The notes: a model not told the origin generated them from the letters alone. Counted from the stretch's first letter, positions 46,497-55,635 are shown. The stretch is DNA of 64,000 nt from Aldehydirespirator sp965221605 (GCA_965221605.1 CBDCSK010000001.1:1-64000), one strand, 5' to 3'. Translations and numbers: made by a program.

Positions 46497-47513
46497 ATGG
46501 ACAAGGCCATCGAGGCCGCCTCCGCGGTGCGCCACCTCACCAGCCCCAATCCCTGGGTCGGTTGCGTGGTGATAGCCCCCAACGGCAGCGCCTTCACAGG
46601 GGCGACCAGCCCGCCGGGCGGCCCCCACGCCGAGCGCCATGCTCTGGCCCTAGCCGGCACGGCGGCCAGGGGCTCCACCCTCATCACCACGCTCGAGCCG
46701 TGCGATCATCAGGGGCGCACCGGACCCTGCACCGACGAGATCATCGAGGCCGGCGTCCGCCGGGTGGTGATCGCGGTGCTCGACCCGGACCCCCAGGTGT
46801 CGGGTGCGGGCGTCGCCAGGCTGCAGTCGGCCGGAGTCGAGGTACAGGTCGGCGTGAGGCAGGCTGAGGTTGATCGCCAGCTCATGGCGTACCTGCACCA
46901 CCGGCGCGCGGGCCGTCCCTGGATGGTGGCCAAGCTCGCGGCCAGCATCGACGGCCGCACCGCGGCTCCCGACGGCACCTCGCAGTGGATCACATCGCTG
47001 GAGGCCCGAACTGACGCCCACCGCCTGCGAGCCGTCTCCGATGCAGTGATCGTGGGCGCGGGCACCGTCCGAGCCGACGATCCCAGTCTCACTGTGCGCC
47101 ACTGGACCCCTCCGGGAGGGCGGGTCTGGAGCGACGGCCGCCAGCCCACGGGGGTGGTCCAGCCCCGCCGAGTGGTGGTGGGGTCCGCCCCCAGGAGGGC
47201 TCGGGTCCATCCATGCCTGCAATGGGAGGGCTCGCTCGAGGATCTGGTGGTCCGGCTCGGCGCCGACGGCGCCATCCAGGCGCTGATCGAGGGCGGTCCG
47301 GCGGTGGCGGGCGCGTTCGTGCGGGCCGGGCTCGTCGACAGCTTCGTGGTGTACCTGGCGCCGGCCCTCTTCGGGGGGGACGACGGGGCGCCCATACTCT
47401 CGGGGCCCGGCGCCGAGTCCATACAGGACATCGTGCGGGGCTCGATCACCGCGGTGGAAAGGCTCGGGCCCGACGTGCGTATCGACGTGGAGGTCCGCGT
47501 GGGCGGCTCCTAG
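46497..47513 (+). CDS. ribD: Riboflavin biosynthesis deaminase/reductase
   Basis: Bifunctional enzyme of riboflavin synthesis. The N-terminal deaminase has the zinc motifs PHAERHAL and EPCDHQGRTGPC (HAE and PC-x8-C, about residues 41-78). The C-terminal reductase begins PWMVAKLAASIDGRTA and includes VSDAVIVGAGTVRADDP and LIEGGPAVAGAFV. ATG 46497 has GGGAGGGG upstream; an earlier in-frame start at 46416 lacks it. Length 338 residues. No ribE/ribBA/ribH follows; hisG is next instead. Confidence 0.93.
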   Translation: MDKAIEAASAVRHLTSPNPWVGCVVIAPNGSAFTGATSPPGGPHAERHALALAGTAARGSTLITTLEPCDHQGRTGPCTDEIIEAGVRRVVIAVLDPDPQVSGAGVARLQSAGVEVQVGVRQAEVDRQLMAYLHHRRAGRPWMVAKLAASIDGRTAAPDGTSQWITSLEARTDAHRLRAVSDAVIVGAGTVRADDPSLTVRHWTPPGGRVWSDGRQPTGVVQPRRVVVGSAPRRARVHPCLQWEGSLEDLVVRLGADGAIQALIEGGPAVAGAFVRAGLVDSFVVYLAPALFGGDDGAPILSGPGAESIQDIVRGSITAVERLGPDVRIDVEVRVGGS

Positions 47514-47543
47514 GCTCCGCGCCGCAGCGCGGCGGCCCCGCGC

Positions 47544-47552
47544 CGGTAGCCT
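47544..47552 (+). promoter_or_regulatory. Putative -10 upstream of hisG (CGGTAGCCT)
   Basis: Identical 9-mer to that before gmk and def. Here it is 32 bp before the hisG ATG, predicting a short leader of about 25 nt rather than a leaderless mRNA. Confidence 0.35.
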
Positions 47553-47584
47553 CAGCGCCGTCGCTAGAGGCTCTAGGACCGCGG

Positions 47585-48460
47585 ATGCTCAAGCTCGTTC
47601 TACCCAAGGGATCACTCGAGAAGGCCACTCTCGAGCTGTTCGAGGCGGCCGACCTGCCCGTGCGGCGATCATCCGATGTGGCCTACAGCGCCTCGGTAGC
47701 CGACCCGCGCATCGATGACGTGAGGATCCTGAGGCCCCAGGAGATCCCCGTCTACATCGACGGCGGCCTGTTCGATATAGGCATCACCGGCCGGGACTGG
47801 GTGGAGGAGACCGGCAGCGAGGTGGTCTCGCTGGGCGAGCTCCAGTACTCCAAGGCCACGTCGCTGCCGATCCGGGTGGTGCTGGCGGTGGCCGGCGACT
47901 CGCCGTATGAGAGCGTCGCCGACCTGCCCCAGGGCGTGCGGGTGTCGACAGAGTACCCGGGGCTGACCCGGCGGTTCTTCGAGCAGGCCGGCATCGAAGC
48001 CCAGATCGCCCTGAGCTACGGGGCCACCGAGGCCAAGGTGCCCGACATCGTGGACGCGGTGGTCGAGATCACCGAGACGGGCCGGGCCCTGCGGGCTGCC
48101 GGTCTGCGCATCATCGACACCCTGTTGACCTCCTACACCGAGCTGATCGCCAACCCCGCGGCGGCCGCCGACCCGGACAAGCGCCACGCCATGGGCCAGA
48201 TCTACACGCTGCTCCAGGGCGTCCTGGAGGCGCGGGGCAAGGTGCTGGTGAAGCTCAACGTGGGCACCGACGTGCTGGACGACGTCATCGAGATCCTGCC
48301 GGCCATGAAGGCCCCCACCGTCAACGAGCTCTTCCAGGGCGCGGGCTACGCGGTGGAGACGGTCGTGCCCCGAAACGAGATCAACATCCTGATCCCCGCG
48401 CTACGCGACCTGGGCGCCACCGACATCGTGGAGATCCCAATCTCGAAGATCGTTCCCTAG
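47585..48460 (+). CDS. hisG: ATP phosphoribosyltransferase (long form)
   Basis: First enzyme of histidine synthesis. LVLPKGSLEKATLELFEAADL, FDIGITGRDWVEE, VSTEYPGLTRRFFE, and ATEAKVPDIVDAVVEITETGRAL are family hallmarks; the C-terminal ACT-like regulatory domain (APTVNELFQGAGYAVETVV) gives the 291-residue histidine-inhibited form. An IS1182-like element inserts in the CTAG containing the stop codon without changing the protein. No hisE precedes it here. Confidence 0.96.
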   Translation: MLKLVLPKGSLEKATLELFEAADLPVRRSSDVAYSASVADPRIDDVRILRPQEIPVYIDGGLFDIGITGRDWVEETGSEVVSLGELQYSKATSLPIRVVLAVAGDSPYESVADLPQGVRVSTEYPGLTRRFFEQAGIEAQIALSYGATEAKVPDIVDAVVEITETGRALRAAGLRIIDTLLTSYTELIANPAAAADPDKRHAMGQIYTLLQGVLEARGKVLVKLNVGTDVLDDVIEILPAMKAPTVNELFQGAGYAVETVVPRNEINILIPALRDLGATDIVEIPISKIVP

Positions 48461-49810
48461 CAGGGTGCTGAAAAAGTCGTTTGGGTGCTCGCGTTGGATG
48501 CTGTGGGGTGGGACAATGTCGTTATGCGTGGAACAGTTGATGCCCAGACGGCGATGTTGTCGACTCTGTCGACGGAGGACCTGATCGGTGCTGGTCACCC
48601 CATACGGCGGATCAGGGCTGTGGTGGACGCGGTGCTCGATGGGCTCGACGGCGAGCTGGCGGCGATGTATCCGCCTCGGGGCCGTCCCAGCGTGCCCCCG
48701 GAGATGCTGTTGAAGGCGTCGGTGCTGATGGCGCTGTACTCGATCCGCTCGGAGCGGGCGTTCTGTGAGCGGCTGAAATACGACATGTTGTTCAAGTGGT
48801 TTTTGGGGCTGCGCATCGACGAGCGCGGCTTCGACGCGTCGACGTTCTCCAAGAACCGGCAGCGCTTGTTGGACCACGAGATCGCGGACCGGTTCTTCGC
48901 CGCGGTGGTGGATCAGGCCCGGCTTCGCCGCTACTGCTCGAGCGATCATTTCAGCGTCGACGGCACGCTGTTGGAGGCGTGGGCGTCGCACAAGAGCTTC
49001 AAACCCAAAGCAGCCCCCGCCGAGCCCGCGCCGGCGCGGGGCCGCAACCCCGACGCCGACTGGCGCGGCGCCCGCCGCCGCAACGACACCCACGCCTCGG
49101 TGACGGACCCCGAGGCCAGGCTGTTCCGCAAGTCCGCGGGGACCGCCGCAGCGCTGTGCTTCATGGGGCATCTGCTCACCGAGAACCGCAACGGGCTCAT
49201 CGTCGACGCCGACCTCACGCAAGCCGACGGCCACGCAGAACGCGACACCGCCGCAGCGATGCTCAGGCGAGCCCCCCCACGCGCGAGGCGCCGCACCGTC
49301 GGCGGGGACCGCAACTACGACACCAAAGACTTCGTCGCCGACGCACGGGCCGCGGGGTTCACGCCCCACGTCGCCCAGAACACCACCCGCCGCAGATCCG
49401 CCATCGACGGGCGCACCACCCGCCACGCCGGATACACGATCTCCCAACGAACCCGAAAACGCGTCGAGGAGCCCTTCGGCTGGATCAAGACCATCGCCGG
49501 AGGACGCAAACTCCGCCACAAAGGACGACAACGCAACCGGCACTGGCTCCTCATCGCCGCCGCCAGCTACAACCTGGTGCGCATAGCCCGACTCGACACG
49601 CGAGCGGCCTGAACCCACCCCGCACCGACCGCCCGACCACACCCCCCACAAACCACCACCAACCCCGCCCCAGAACCCCCAAACCACCCGCCCGCACCCA
49701 ACGCCAGCCAAAACCCCCCAACAGCCAACGGGACCTGCCCGGCGGCCGACACCAGAACCAGCCCACCCGACACAACCCAAACCGCCAAACCCCCGAATTT
49801 CAGCATCCTG
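48461..49810 (+). mobile_element. IS1182-like insertion sequence (1350 bp)
   Basis: Ends CAGGGTGCTGAAA (48461) and TTTCAGCATCCTG (49810) are near-perfect inverted repeats, flanked by a 4-bp duplication CTAG (48457-48460 and 49811-49814). The left CTAG contains the hisG stop. The 3' 200 bp after the transposase are almost free of G on the plus strand. Confidence 0.93.
48485..49612 (+). CDS. IS1182-like (IS5-superfamily) DDE transposase
   Basis: 375-residue transposase with N-terminal DUF772 (HPIRRIRAVVDAVLDGL, RPSVPPEMLLKASVLMALYSIRSERAFCERLKYD) and a catalytic DDE_Tnp_1 core: FSVDGTLLEAWAS (Asp), RRTVGGDRNYDTKDF (Asp) and KRVEEPFGWIKTIAGGRK (Glu). The most likely start is ATG 48524 (RGTVDAQTAMLSTL) or the upstream TTG 48485. 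Apparently intact. Confidence 0.93.
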   Translation: MLALDAVGWDNVVMRGTVDAQTAMLSTLSTEDLIGAGHPIRRIRAVVDAVLDGLDGELAAMYPPRGRPSVPPEMLLKASVLMALYSIRSERAFCERLKYDMLFKWFLGLRIDERGFDASTFSKNRQRLLDHEIADRFFAAVVDQARLRRYCSSDHFSVDGTLLEAWASHKSFKPKAAPAEPAPARGRNPDADWRGARRRNDTHASVTDPEARLFRKSAGTAAALCFMGHLLTENRNGLIVDADLTQADGHAERDTAAAMLRRAPPRARRRTVGGDRNYDTKDFVADARAAGFTPHVAQNTTRRRSAIDGRTTRHAGYTISQRTRKRVEEPFGWIKTIAGGRKLRHKGRQRNRHWLLIAAASYNLVRIARLDTRAA

Positions 49811-49825
49811 CTAGAAGGAGTCGCC

Positions 49826-50056
49826 ATGAGCGAGGCAGCAGATTCCGGTCATGCCAGAGACGACGGCCCCGACCGTGGTGTGGCCTCAAGGGCCTATGGA
49901 TGGGTCGGCACCGGGATCGGCGTGGGCGCGGGTGGTGGTGCCGGTGTGGGTGCCATCTTCGGGCAGCCGGGATCAGGGGCGGCCATCGGAGCGGCCGTCG
50001 GGGTAGCGGTCGGCGGGATGATCGCCGCTGCCCTGAGAAGGCGCTCAGACTGCTGA
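49826..50056 (+). CDS. Small glycine-zipper membrane protein
   Basis: 76 residues; a polar acidic N terminus followed by a Gly/Ala-rich stretch (GWVGTGIGVGAGGGAGVGAIF, GSGAAIGAAVGVAVGGMIAAAL) of glycine-zipper type and a basic end RRRSDC. ATG 49826 has AAGGAG upstream, starting 12 bp after the IS end. Function unknown; similar short proteins insert in membranes. Confidence 0.55.
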   Translation: MSEAADSGHARDDGPDRGVASRAYGWVGTGIGVGAGGGAGVGAIFGQPGSGAAIGAAVGVAVGGMIAAALRRRSDC

Positions 50057-50073
50057 GTCGAGGAACAGGCGCT

Positions 50074-50361
50074 TCATGGACCGCCGCCACCTAACGCGCC
50101 GTTGAGACGGTCCACCAGCGCCTGGGCGTCAGCGATGTGCTCGGCCGAGGGCTCGCCCAGCTGTTTAGCCCGTTCGGCGAGGTAGATGTCTGTTTCCTTC
50201 AGGAGCGCGTCTCGCTCCTCCTCGGAGATTTCCAGCCATGTCCAGTCCTCTTCGCGGTAGCCGACCTCGTCGGGGCCTGGATCGGCTGAGGCAGGATCGG
50301 GCCCCGGTCCGGTAGCGATCCGGTCACTTCCAGTGCCTTGCCGGCTGGGTGGCTGCGACAT
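50074..50361 (-). CDS. Small acidic protein of unknown function
   Basis: A 95-residue, Pro/Asp/Glu-rich protein with a helical C-terminal half (EISEEERDALLKETDIYLAERAKQLGE, then AQALVDRLNGALGG). No family recognised. I prefer ATG 50361 over TTG 50370 because a minus-strand -10 TATCTT (50374-50369) ends 7 nt before it, predicting a leaderless mRNA. It lies downstream of the sbcC-like gene in the same direction. Confidence 0.55.
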   Translation of the reverse strand: MSQPPSRQGTGSDRIATGPGPDPASADPGPDEVGYREEDWTWLEISEEERDALLKETDIYLAERAKQLGEPSAEHIADAQALVDRLNGALGGGGP

Positions 50362-50404
50362 GCAGTGCAAGATAGCTTGGATATATCAAAATGCAACAAA
50401 AATC

Positions 50405-53038
50405 TTATCCCAGCTCGCTCGGAAGGCGGACGGTGGTGGCGTTGCCGACCCGGGCGTAGCGGTCCGGGGTGCATGTGAGGATGATCACCTGGCACTGCCC
50501 GCTCGCGGCGGCAATGGCCGCGCCCATGCCGCGCAGCCGATCCGGGTCGCTCCATCCGAGAGCGTCGTCGATGATGACTGGCGCGCCGCCACCGTCGGGG
50601 CTGACGATGGCCGCGCATGCGAGCCGGCTGAGCACGCCCAGCTGCTCCCGAGCGCCGGTGCTCAGCTGATCGACATGGAGGCTGTCGCCGTCGAGCGTGC
50701 GACGCACGATTCGCAGGTCGTCGTCGAGTTCGACCTCGAGAGTCGGGTTGAACACGATGCGCCCGAGCTGCTCTATGCGCTGCTTGAACGGCTCGACGTA
50801 GCGCCGGCGGGCCTCCCGGCGCCGCTGTTCGAACGTGGCATGGAGCAAGCGGGCCGCCTCGGCCCGTGCCTCGGTCCGCTCGTGCTCGTGGGCGAGTTGC
50901 TCGAACTGGCTGACTGCTTCGTCGAGACGGGTATGGAGGCCTTGTTCACCATGGAACTCAAGACGGATGCGCAACTCGTTCTGGCGTTCCTTGTTGGACT
51001 GCAGGTCGTCTGCGGCGCGCTGCGCGGCGTTGCGGGCGTTCTGGAGCTCGGCCTCCAGCGAGTCGGCATCGGCCTCCTCCAGTTTCGCTCGGGCCTCTTC
51101 CAGCGTCTTGAGGGCGGCGTCGGCCTTCTGCTGCGCTGCGGCCAGACGGCCAGTGATGTCGGCGTCCGCCAACTCCTGCCGAGCAGTGTCAAGCTGGCTC
51201 TCAGCCAAGCGGCGTTTGTCACGGGCGCTCTCGATCCTGGCGCTGAGCGTTGCATCCGCCAGCCGAGCTTCGCTCCACTGTTCGGACGCGCTCCGGTCGG
51301 CGCTCTCGCAGGCCTCGACCTCGGCTTTCGACTGGTCGACAACGCGTTCGGCTTCAGCAGCGATCTGTTTCGATTCTTCGAAGTCAGCTGGCATCGGCGG
51401 GTCGGCGGGTCGTTCGGCCGCGTGCTCGCTGATGCCCCTGGAGAGGCCCCTGATCTTGCTGTTCAGATCCTCTACCGTTAGATCGCGTAGCTCGCGCTCG
51501 ATCGTCTCGCGGGCGTCATCGCGGTTCCGTTCGGCTTCCCGGCGATGCTCGGCTGCTATTCGCGCCCCGGCCAGATCGGCCACGCCGCCGGTCTCGCACA
51601 GGCGGGCCAACTCGTCATGGGCGTTGCTGCGCTCGACGGCGAGGCTCTTGTTGCCGGTTCCAGCCGTTACCCGGACCCTCGCCAAGTCTGCGACGACCAA
51701 CTGGACTTCATCTTCCACCACCGTGCGCCTGGTCTCGTCGGCGGCGAGGGCGATGTCCTCTCCGTCGATCCGCACCGAGACGTCGCGCAGGGCGGTTGTC
51801 TCTATCGACGCTACAGCGGCATCGGCAGCCACCCTGTCGAGGTGCGCTTGTTCGATCTTCGCGAGCAGATCGTCGTCGACCCTGGCTGTTTCGAGGTGGG
51901 TCTCTGCCTCCTGTAGTGCCGCCTCCGCCTCGGTGACCCGGCCCTGGCGTTCCTGCAGCAGGGAGACGTCTATCTGTCGGCGGTGGTGGTCGCGGTCCTC
52001 GTTGGCCCGGCGCTGTTCGGATTCTGCGATTCGCAGCGCGTCCCGGGAATCCTTGAGGGCGGCCTCAGTGTCTTCGGCGAGCTGTCTAGCCGCTGTGAGA
52101 GCCGGTGCCACCCGTTGGGCCTCGGCTTCGAGTCCGCTCAGTTCTGTGGTCAGATCATCAACAGAGGTCACCAGTTCTTGGCGGCGTTGCTGGTCGGTTG
52201 CGACGCGGTCGCGCGTCGCAGCCTTGGCCTTGTAGTCAGCCTCCAGGCGGTCCACGTCGTCGCCGAGCTTCTCAGCAGCGGCCCACCGCTCGGCCGTCTC
52301 GTCTTCTTGGCGCTTGCAGTCTTCCCGAGTCTCCGCGAGCCGGCTCTCGTCTTGTGACAACCGGCCCACTTCGGCCGCGTCGTCCTCGACCTCTTGGAGT
52401 CTGTCCTGGATCTCTTCAACTTGTTTCTCGGCCTCGTTGACGCTGGCCTCCGAGGACGTTCGGTCACCCTTGGGCCGTCCCGTGGCGGTCCAGTACCGAG
52501 CGTGCTGCTCGCATATCCGGTCCCAGAGGTTGTCCTCGCGGTCGGAGGCGAGTGCGCTGCCAGCGGCTTGGTCGAGGGCTCTTCCCAGTGTCGTCGCGCC
52601 GAAGCCCGGCAGGGCGAGTTCGGTGCCCTGGCCGATCCGCAGGGCGGCCCACAGGTCCTTGTCCAGAGTCTCGTCGAGGATCTCCGTCACCCGTTGGTGG
52701 GCCTCGCGTCCTGTGAGTTGCTCGCGCTGAGGTGAGGTGACGTCCAGGCTCGTGGAGCGGTCGCGGAGCCACCGTTTGCGGTACACGAATCGGTAGTCGC
52801 CCAAGGACATCTCGACTTCGACATCGGGACCCGAGTCACGGCCGACCGGCCCGACCGACTTGACCCGACGGGCCGAGGACGAGTCCATGACTTCGAGGAT
52901 CAGATCGAGGGCCTCGGGGATGGACGTCTTGCCGACCTCGTTGGGACCCTCGACCACTGTGACACCCTCGACGGAGAATGCGACCGCGCAATCTGTGACG
53001 CCGCGGTAGTTGCGCAGCCGCACGCGGTGGAGCCTCAT
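50405..53038 (-). CDS. SbcC/Rad50-like SMC ATPase
   Basis: An 877-residue SMC-type ATPase that would act with the SbcD-like nuclease on DNA ends. Walker A VVEGPNEVGKTSI lies at about residues 27-39. It is followed by two long coiled-coil arms (about 180-740) without an obvious zinc-hook CxxC. The C-terminal signature is QLSTGAREQLGVLSRLACA, and the Walker B region is APVIIDDALGWSD. The N terminus (RLHRVRLRNYRGVTDCAVAF) matches YhaN/SbcC relatives. ATG 53038 lies 59 bp after the sbcD-like stop, so they are one operon. Confidence 0.85.
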   Translation of the reverse strand: MRLHRVRLRNYRGVTDCAVAFSVEGVTVVEGPNEVGKTSIPEALDLILEVMDSSSARRVKSVGPVGRDSGPDVEVEMSLGDYRFVYRKRWLRDRSTSLDVTSPQREQLTGREAHQRVTEILDETLDKDLWAALRIGQGTELALPGFGATTLGRALDQAAGSALASDREDNLWDRICEQHARYWTATGRPKGDRTSSEASVNEAEKQVEEIQDRLQEVEDDAAEVGRLSQDESRLAETREDCKRQEDETAERWAAAEKLGDDVDRLEADYKAKAATRDRVATDQQRRQELVTSVDDLTTELSGLEAEAQRVAPALTAARQLAEDTEAALKDSRDALRIAESEQRRANEDRDHHRRQIDVSLLQERQGRVTEAEAALQEAETHLETARVDDDLLAKIEQAHLDRVAADAAVASIETTALRDVSVRIDGEDIALAADETRRTVVEDEVQLVVADLARVRVTAGTGNKSLAVERSNAHDELARLCETGGVADLAGARIAAEHRREAERNRDDARETIERELRDLTVEDLNSKIRGLSRGISEHAAERPADPPMPADFEESKQIAAEAERVVDQSKAEVEACESADRSASEQWSEARLADATLSARIESARDKRRLAESQLDTARQELADADITGRLAAAQQKADAALKTLEEARAKLEEADADSLEAELQNARNAAQRAADDLQSNKERQNELRIRLEFHGEQGLHTRLDEAVSQFEQLAHEHERTEARAEAARLLHATFEQRRREARRRYVEPFKQRIEQLGRIVFNPTLEVELDDDLRIVRRTLDGDSLHVDQLSTGAREQLGVLSRLACAAIVSPDGGGAPVIIDDALGWSDPDRLRGMGAAIAAASGQCQVIILTCTPDRYARVGNATTVRLPSELG

Positions 53039-53096
53039 TCGGACGCTCCTTTAGGCCGGCCCCGTTGCGGACGATGCGATCCTGGCCCGGAGGTGC

Positions 53097-54268
53097 TCAT
53101 TCGGCCGCTCCCGCGAGCCGGTGCAGCAACGCCAGCGCGTCATGGACTGCGACAGCCTGCTCGCCCGACTCGGCCATCTCGCGCAGGTCGCCCAACGCCT
53201 CGTGTGCATAGCCTGAGAGTCCAAATCCGTCGAGGTCTACGTCGTCGGGAATCACGGCCAGTTCGCTGCGCCTCTCCCAGCTTTCGAGGGCTGCCAGCAG
53301 ATCGGAGTGGTGCTCGAGGAGGCCGTCGAGCCTGGCCTTCTGGGCCACGGAGACTTGGCCGATCACCGCCAACTTGACAATCGTTCGCTCCTTGCTGTTG
53401 ATGCCCGACAGCCAGTGCTCAAGGGCGTCGATGTCTGCGTCGTCGCTCAACTCCCAGTCGCGGCGCTCGAACCGCCAGGTACCCACTGGGCGGGTTTCGA
53501 CGTTCACGCCCTCCGGGTCGAGGTCGACGACGAGCACATTCCCCGGGTCGGTCTCGTCGTAGCGGGTGGGCTCGGGTGTACCCGAGTACCAGACCCGGCC
53601 GGTGTCTCCCACGTCACTGGTCGAGTGGCGGTCGCCGAGAGCGACGTAGTGGATCAGCCCTTCCCCGATCCTCTCTTGGAGCTTCGCCAGCGAGATTAGA
53701 GCTGGATTGTGAGCGTCCGGTGATGGGGCATCGCCCGCGCCGTGGCTGGCAATCGCTCCGTAGGCGGCGACTGCGCCGTGGCCGACGACAATGCGAACCG
53801 CGTCGCTCGGGCCGAGTTCTTTGCAGGCTCCGTCCACCAGATCGGTGAGCGGACGCTTGCTCGTCCATGGCGCGGGGACCAACTCCACTCCGGGCGCGAC
53901 CTGTAGCGGCTCACCCCCCCCTCGGGCAGCACCTTCACGTTGTCGGGCTTGTTGTCGACGAAAGTCCGAGACTCGAATATCGACGACGCGTCGAGCGGAT
54001 CGTGGTTTCCGGGAAGTAGGTAGAAGTTCACGTTAGGAGTGGCGTGCATCTTCTCGAGAGTTCGGAGCAGCACCTTCCGGTCCACCTGGTTCGACTCGAA
54101 CACGTCGCCGCAGACCACGACAAAGGCACAGCCCTCCTTCGCTGCCAGCTCACCGATCGTGCCTACGGCGTCGATGCGTGCGGCAGTGAAACGCGCTTGG
54201 GCCTCGCCACGCAGGAAGTGACGGGTCATGCCGAGTTGCCAGTCGGCGGTATGCACGAACTTGACCAC
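53097..54268 (-). pseudogene. SbcD/Mre11-like nuclease, frame-switched at a G8 tract
   Basis: The N-terminal half (ATG 54268) carries metallophosphoesterase motifs FVHTADWQLGM, CGDVFESNQVD and LLPGNHDPLD. The C-terminal half (VELVPAPWTSKRPLTDLV, VVGHGAVA, IHYVALGDRHS) reads in another frame to a stop at 53097. The shift is at eight consecutive G (coding strand; 53914-53921). Nine or six G would give a single 390-residue protein through LPEGGGEPLQVAPGVELV. Either phase variation or a homopolymer sequencing error would explain it. Partner of the downstream SMC ATPase. Confidence 0.85.
53914..53921. repeat. Homopolymer C8 (G8 in coding strand) at frameshift
   Basis: Eight-base tract exactly at the point where the SbcD-like reading frame changes. 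One extra base or two fewer restores the frame. Confidence 0.85.
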
Positions 54269-54381
54269 CTTCGGATTGTACCGATGGCTTGAGACGTCCG
54301 AAAGTCAGGGGCCGGTAGGGCGAACGCGAGGACTCTCGCCCAGGCCTGCGAGAAGACCATCGGACCGCCCGACCGGATCCG

Positions 54382-54873
54382 CTACGGCCCGGCTCGCGCC
54401 TCCGACCCGCCGTCGGAGGTGGCGTCCTCGCTCGGGCGGTTCTTGAGCTGGACGAAGGCCATGCGGATCTGCGACATGGCCTCGCGCAGTGTGGCCTCGG
54501 GCTCGCCGAGCCGGCCCTGCATGCCGTCGAGCAGCGCGCCCAGGGCGTCGATGGCCACCGTTGCCTCGGTGAAGTTCGGCGGCTGGCCGGCCAGATGGAG
54601 GGCGGCCAGCTCGTAGAGGCCCATGGCGTGGTTGGCGACCACCACCGACGCGGGCACCGACTTGAGCCGCTCCCGCGACTCGGCCAGTTCCCGGATGTAG
54701 TGCTCGGCCTGCTCGCGTTCCTCCGGCGACAGGCTGTCGAGATCGAAGCCCTCGGACGCCGAAGCGGCATCGGCAGCGGCAGGGTCGGGTGCTCCGGCAG
54801 GGCCGGCGGGACCGGAGCCCGAGGGGCGGTCGCCGACCGGCACCTCGCCTCCGGGCGTCCAAAGCGTGCTCAT
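54382..54873 (-). CDS. DUF1844 family protein
   Basis: A 163-residue protein with a Pro/Ala-rich acidic N-terminal half and the DUF1844 core PASVVVANHAMGLYELAALHL, then ATVAIDALGALLDGMQGRLGEPEATL and QIRMAFVQLKNR. Function unknown; members are typically next to infC in Actinomycetota, as here (divergent). ATG 54873 is preceded by GGGAGGTGTTCCG. Confidence 0.8.
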   Translation of the reverse strand: MSTLWTPGGEVPVGDRPSGSGPAGPAGAPDPAAADAASASEGFDLDSLSPEEREQAEHYIRELAESRERLKSVPASVVVANHAMGLYELAALHLAGQPPNFTEATVAIDALGALLDGMQGRLGEPEATLREAMSQIRMAFVQLKNRPSEDATSDGGSEARAGP

Positions 54874-54934
54874 CGGAACACCTCCCGGTTGGCGGCACAA
54901 GGGGTGAGCGTGGTCGCATGGCGCGACCGGCTGC

Positions 54935-55022
54935 TACCCTACCGGGGTCAATCCAGCGGACCAGCGCCCCGGCCGCGGCCGGGGCGTTCCGCCCGAATAC
55001 GGAGGTTCCGTGCTCACGAGGA
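54935..55022 (+). promoter_or_regulatory. infC promoter and leader with strong palindrome
   Basis: TACCCT (54935-54940) is a possible -10. The predicted leader contains a 20-bp perfect palindrome (54966-54985; GCCCCGGCC arms around GC) able to form a very stable hairpin, then GAGGAG (55018-55023) 9 nt before the proposed ATA start. infC-rpmI-rplT leaders are commonly controlled by L20 or IF3; a specific L20 site was not identified. Confidence 0.45.
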
Positions 55023-55032
55023 GTGAACGGCG

Positions 55033-55635
55033 ATAGCACCGCCAGGCGAAGAGCCCAACATCAACGACCAGATCCGAGCCCCCGAGGTGCGCCTCGTCGG
55101 TGAGGATGGTCAGCAGATCGGCATAAGGACGCTTCAGGAGGCGCTGAATCTGGCTCGGGCCGCGGGACGCGACCTCGTCGAGGTGGCGGAGTCGGCCAAC
55201 CCGCCCGTCTGCCGCATCATGGACTACGGCAAGTTCAAGTACGAGGCGGCCCAGCGGGCCAAGGAGTCCCGCCGCAAGTCGTCCAGCGTGATGGTCAAGG
55301 AGATGAAGTACCGGCCCAAGATCGGCCGGGGCGACTTCGACACCAAGACTCGCAGAGTCGAGAAGTTCCTGGGTGAGGGCAACAAGGTCAAGGTCACGAT
55401 CATGTTCCGGGGCCGGGAGGTCCAGCATCCCGAACTGGGGAAGAAGATCCTCGACGACGTGGCTGCCACCGTGGAGCACGTCGGCAAGGTGGAGTTCCAG
55501 CCCCGCCAGGACGGACGCAACATGGTTATGGTGCTTGCTCCTGATAAGCAGGCTCAGGCCCGGCACCGCCGTAGGCTGGAGGCCGAGGCCGCAATGGCAG
55601 CCTCCGAGCCCCCCCAGCCCGGCGCCGCGGAGTAG
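55033..55635 (+). CDS. infC: Translation initiation factor IF-3 (ATA start)
   Basis: Binds the 30S subunit and proofreads initiation. Similarity to IF3 begins upstream of the first standard start: EEPNINDQIRAPEVRLVGEDGQQIG is conserved, and an in-frame TGA sits three codons before ATA 55033. GTG 55087 would delete the conserved N-terminal residues. Thus ATA 55033, with GAGGAG upstream, is the best start. Rare AUU/AUC/AUA starts are known for infC and support autoregulation. The linker (RAKESRRKSSSVMVKEMKYRPKIG) and C-terminal domain are complete; about 200 residues. Confidence 0.9.
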   Translation: MAPPGEEPNINDQIRAPEVRLVGEDGQQIGIRTLQEALNLARAAGRDLVEVAESANPPVCRIMDYGKFKYEAAQRAKESRRKSSSVMVKEMKYRPKIGRGDFDTKTRRVEKFLGEGNKVKVTIMFRGREVQHPELGKKILDDVAATVEHVGKVEFQPRQDGRNMVMVLAPDKQAQARHRRRLEAEAAMAASEPPQPGAAE

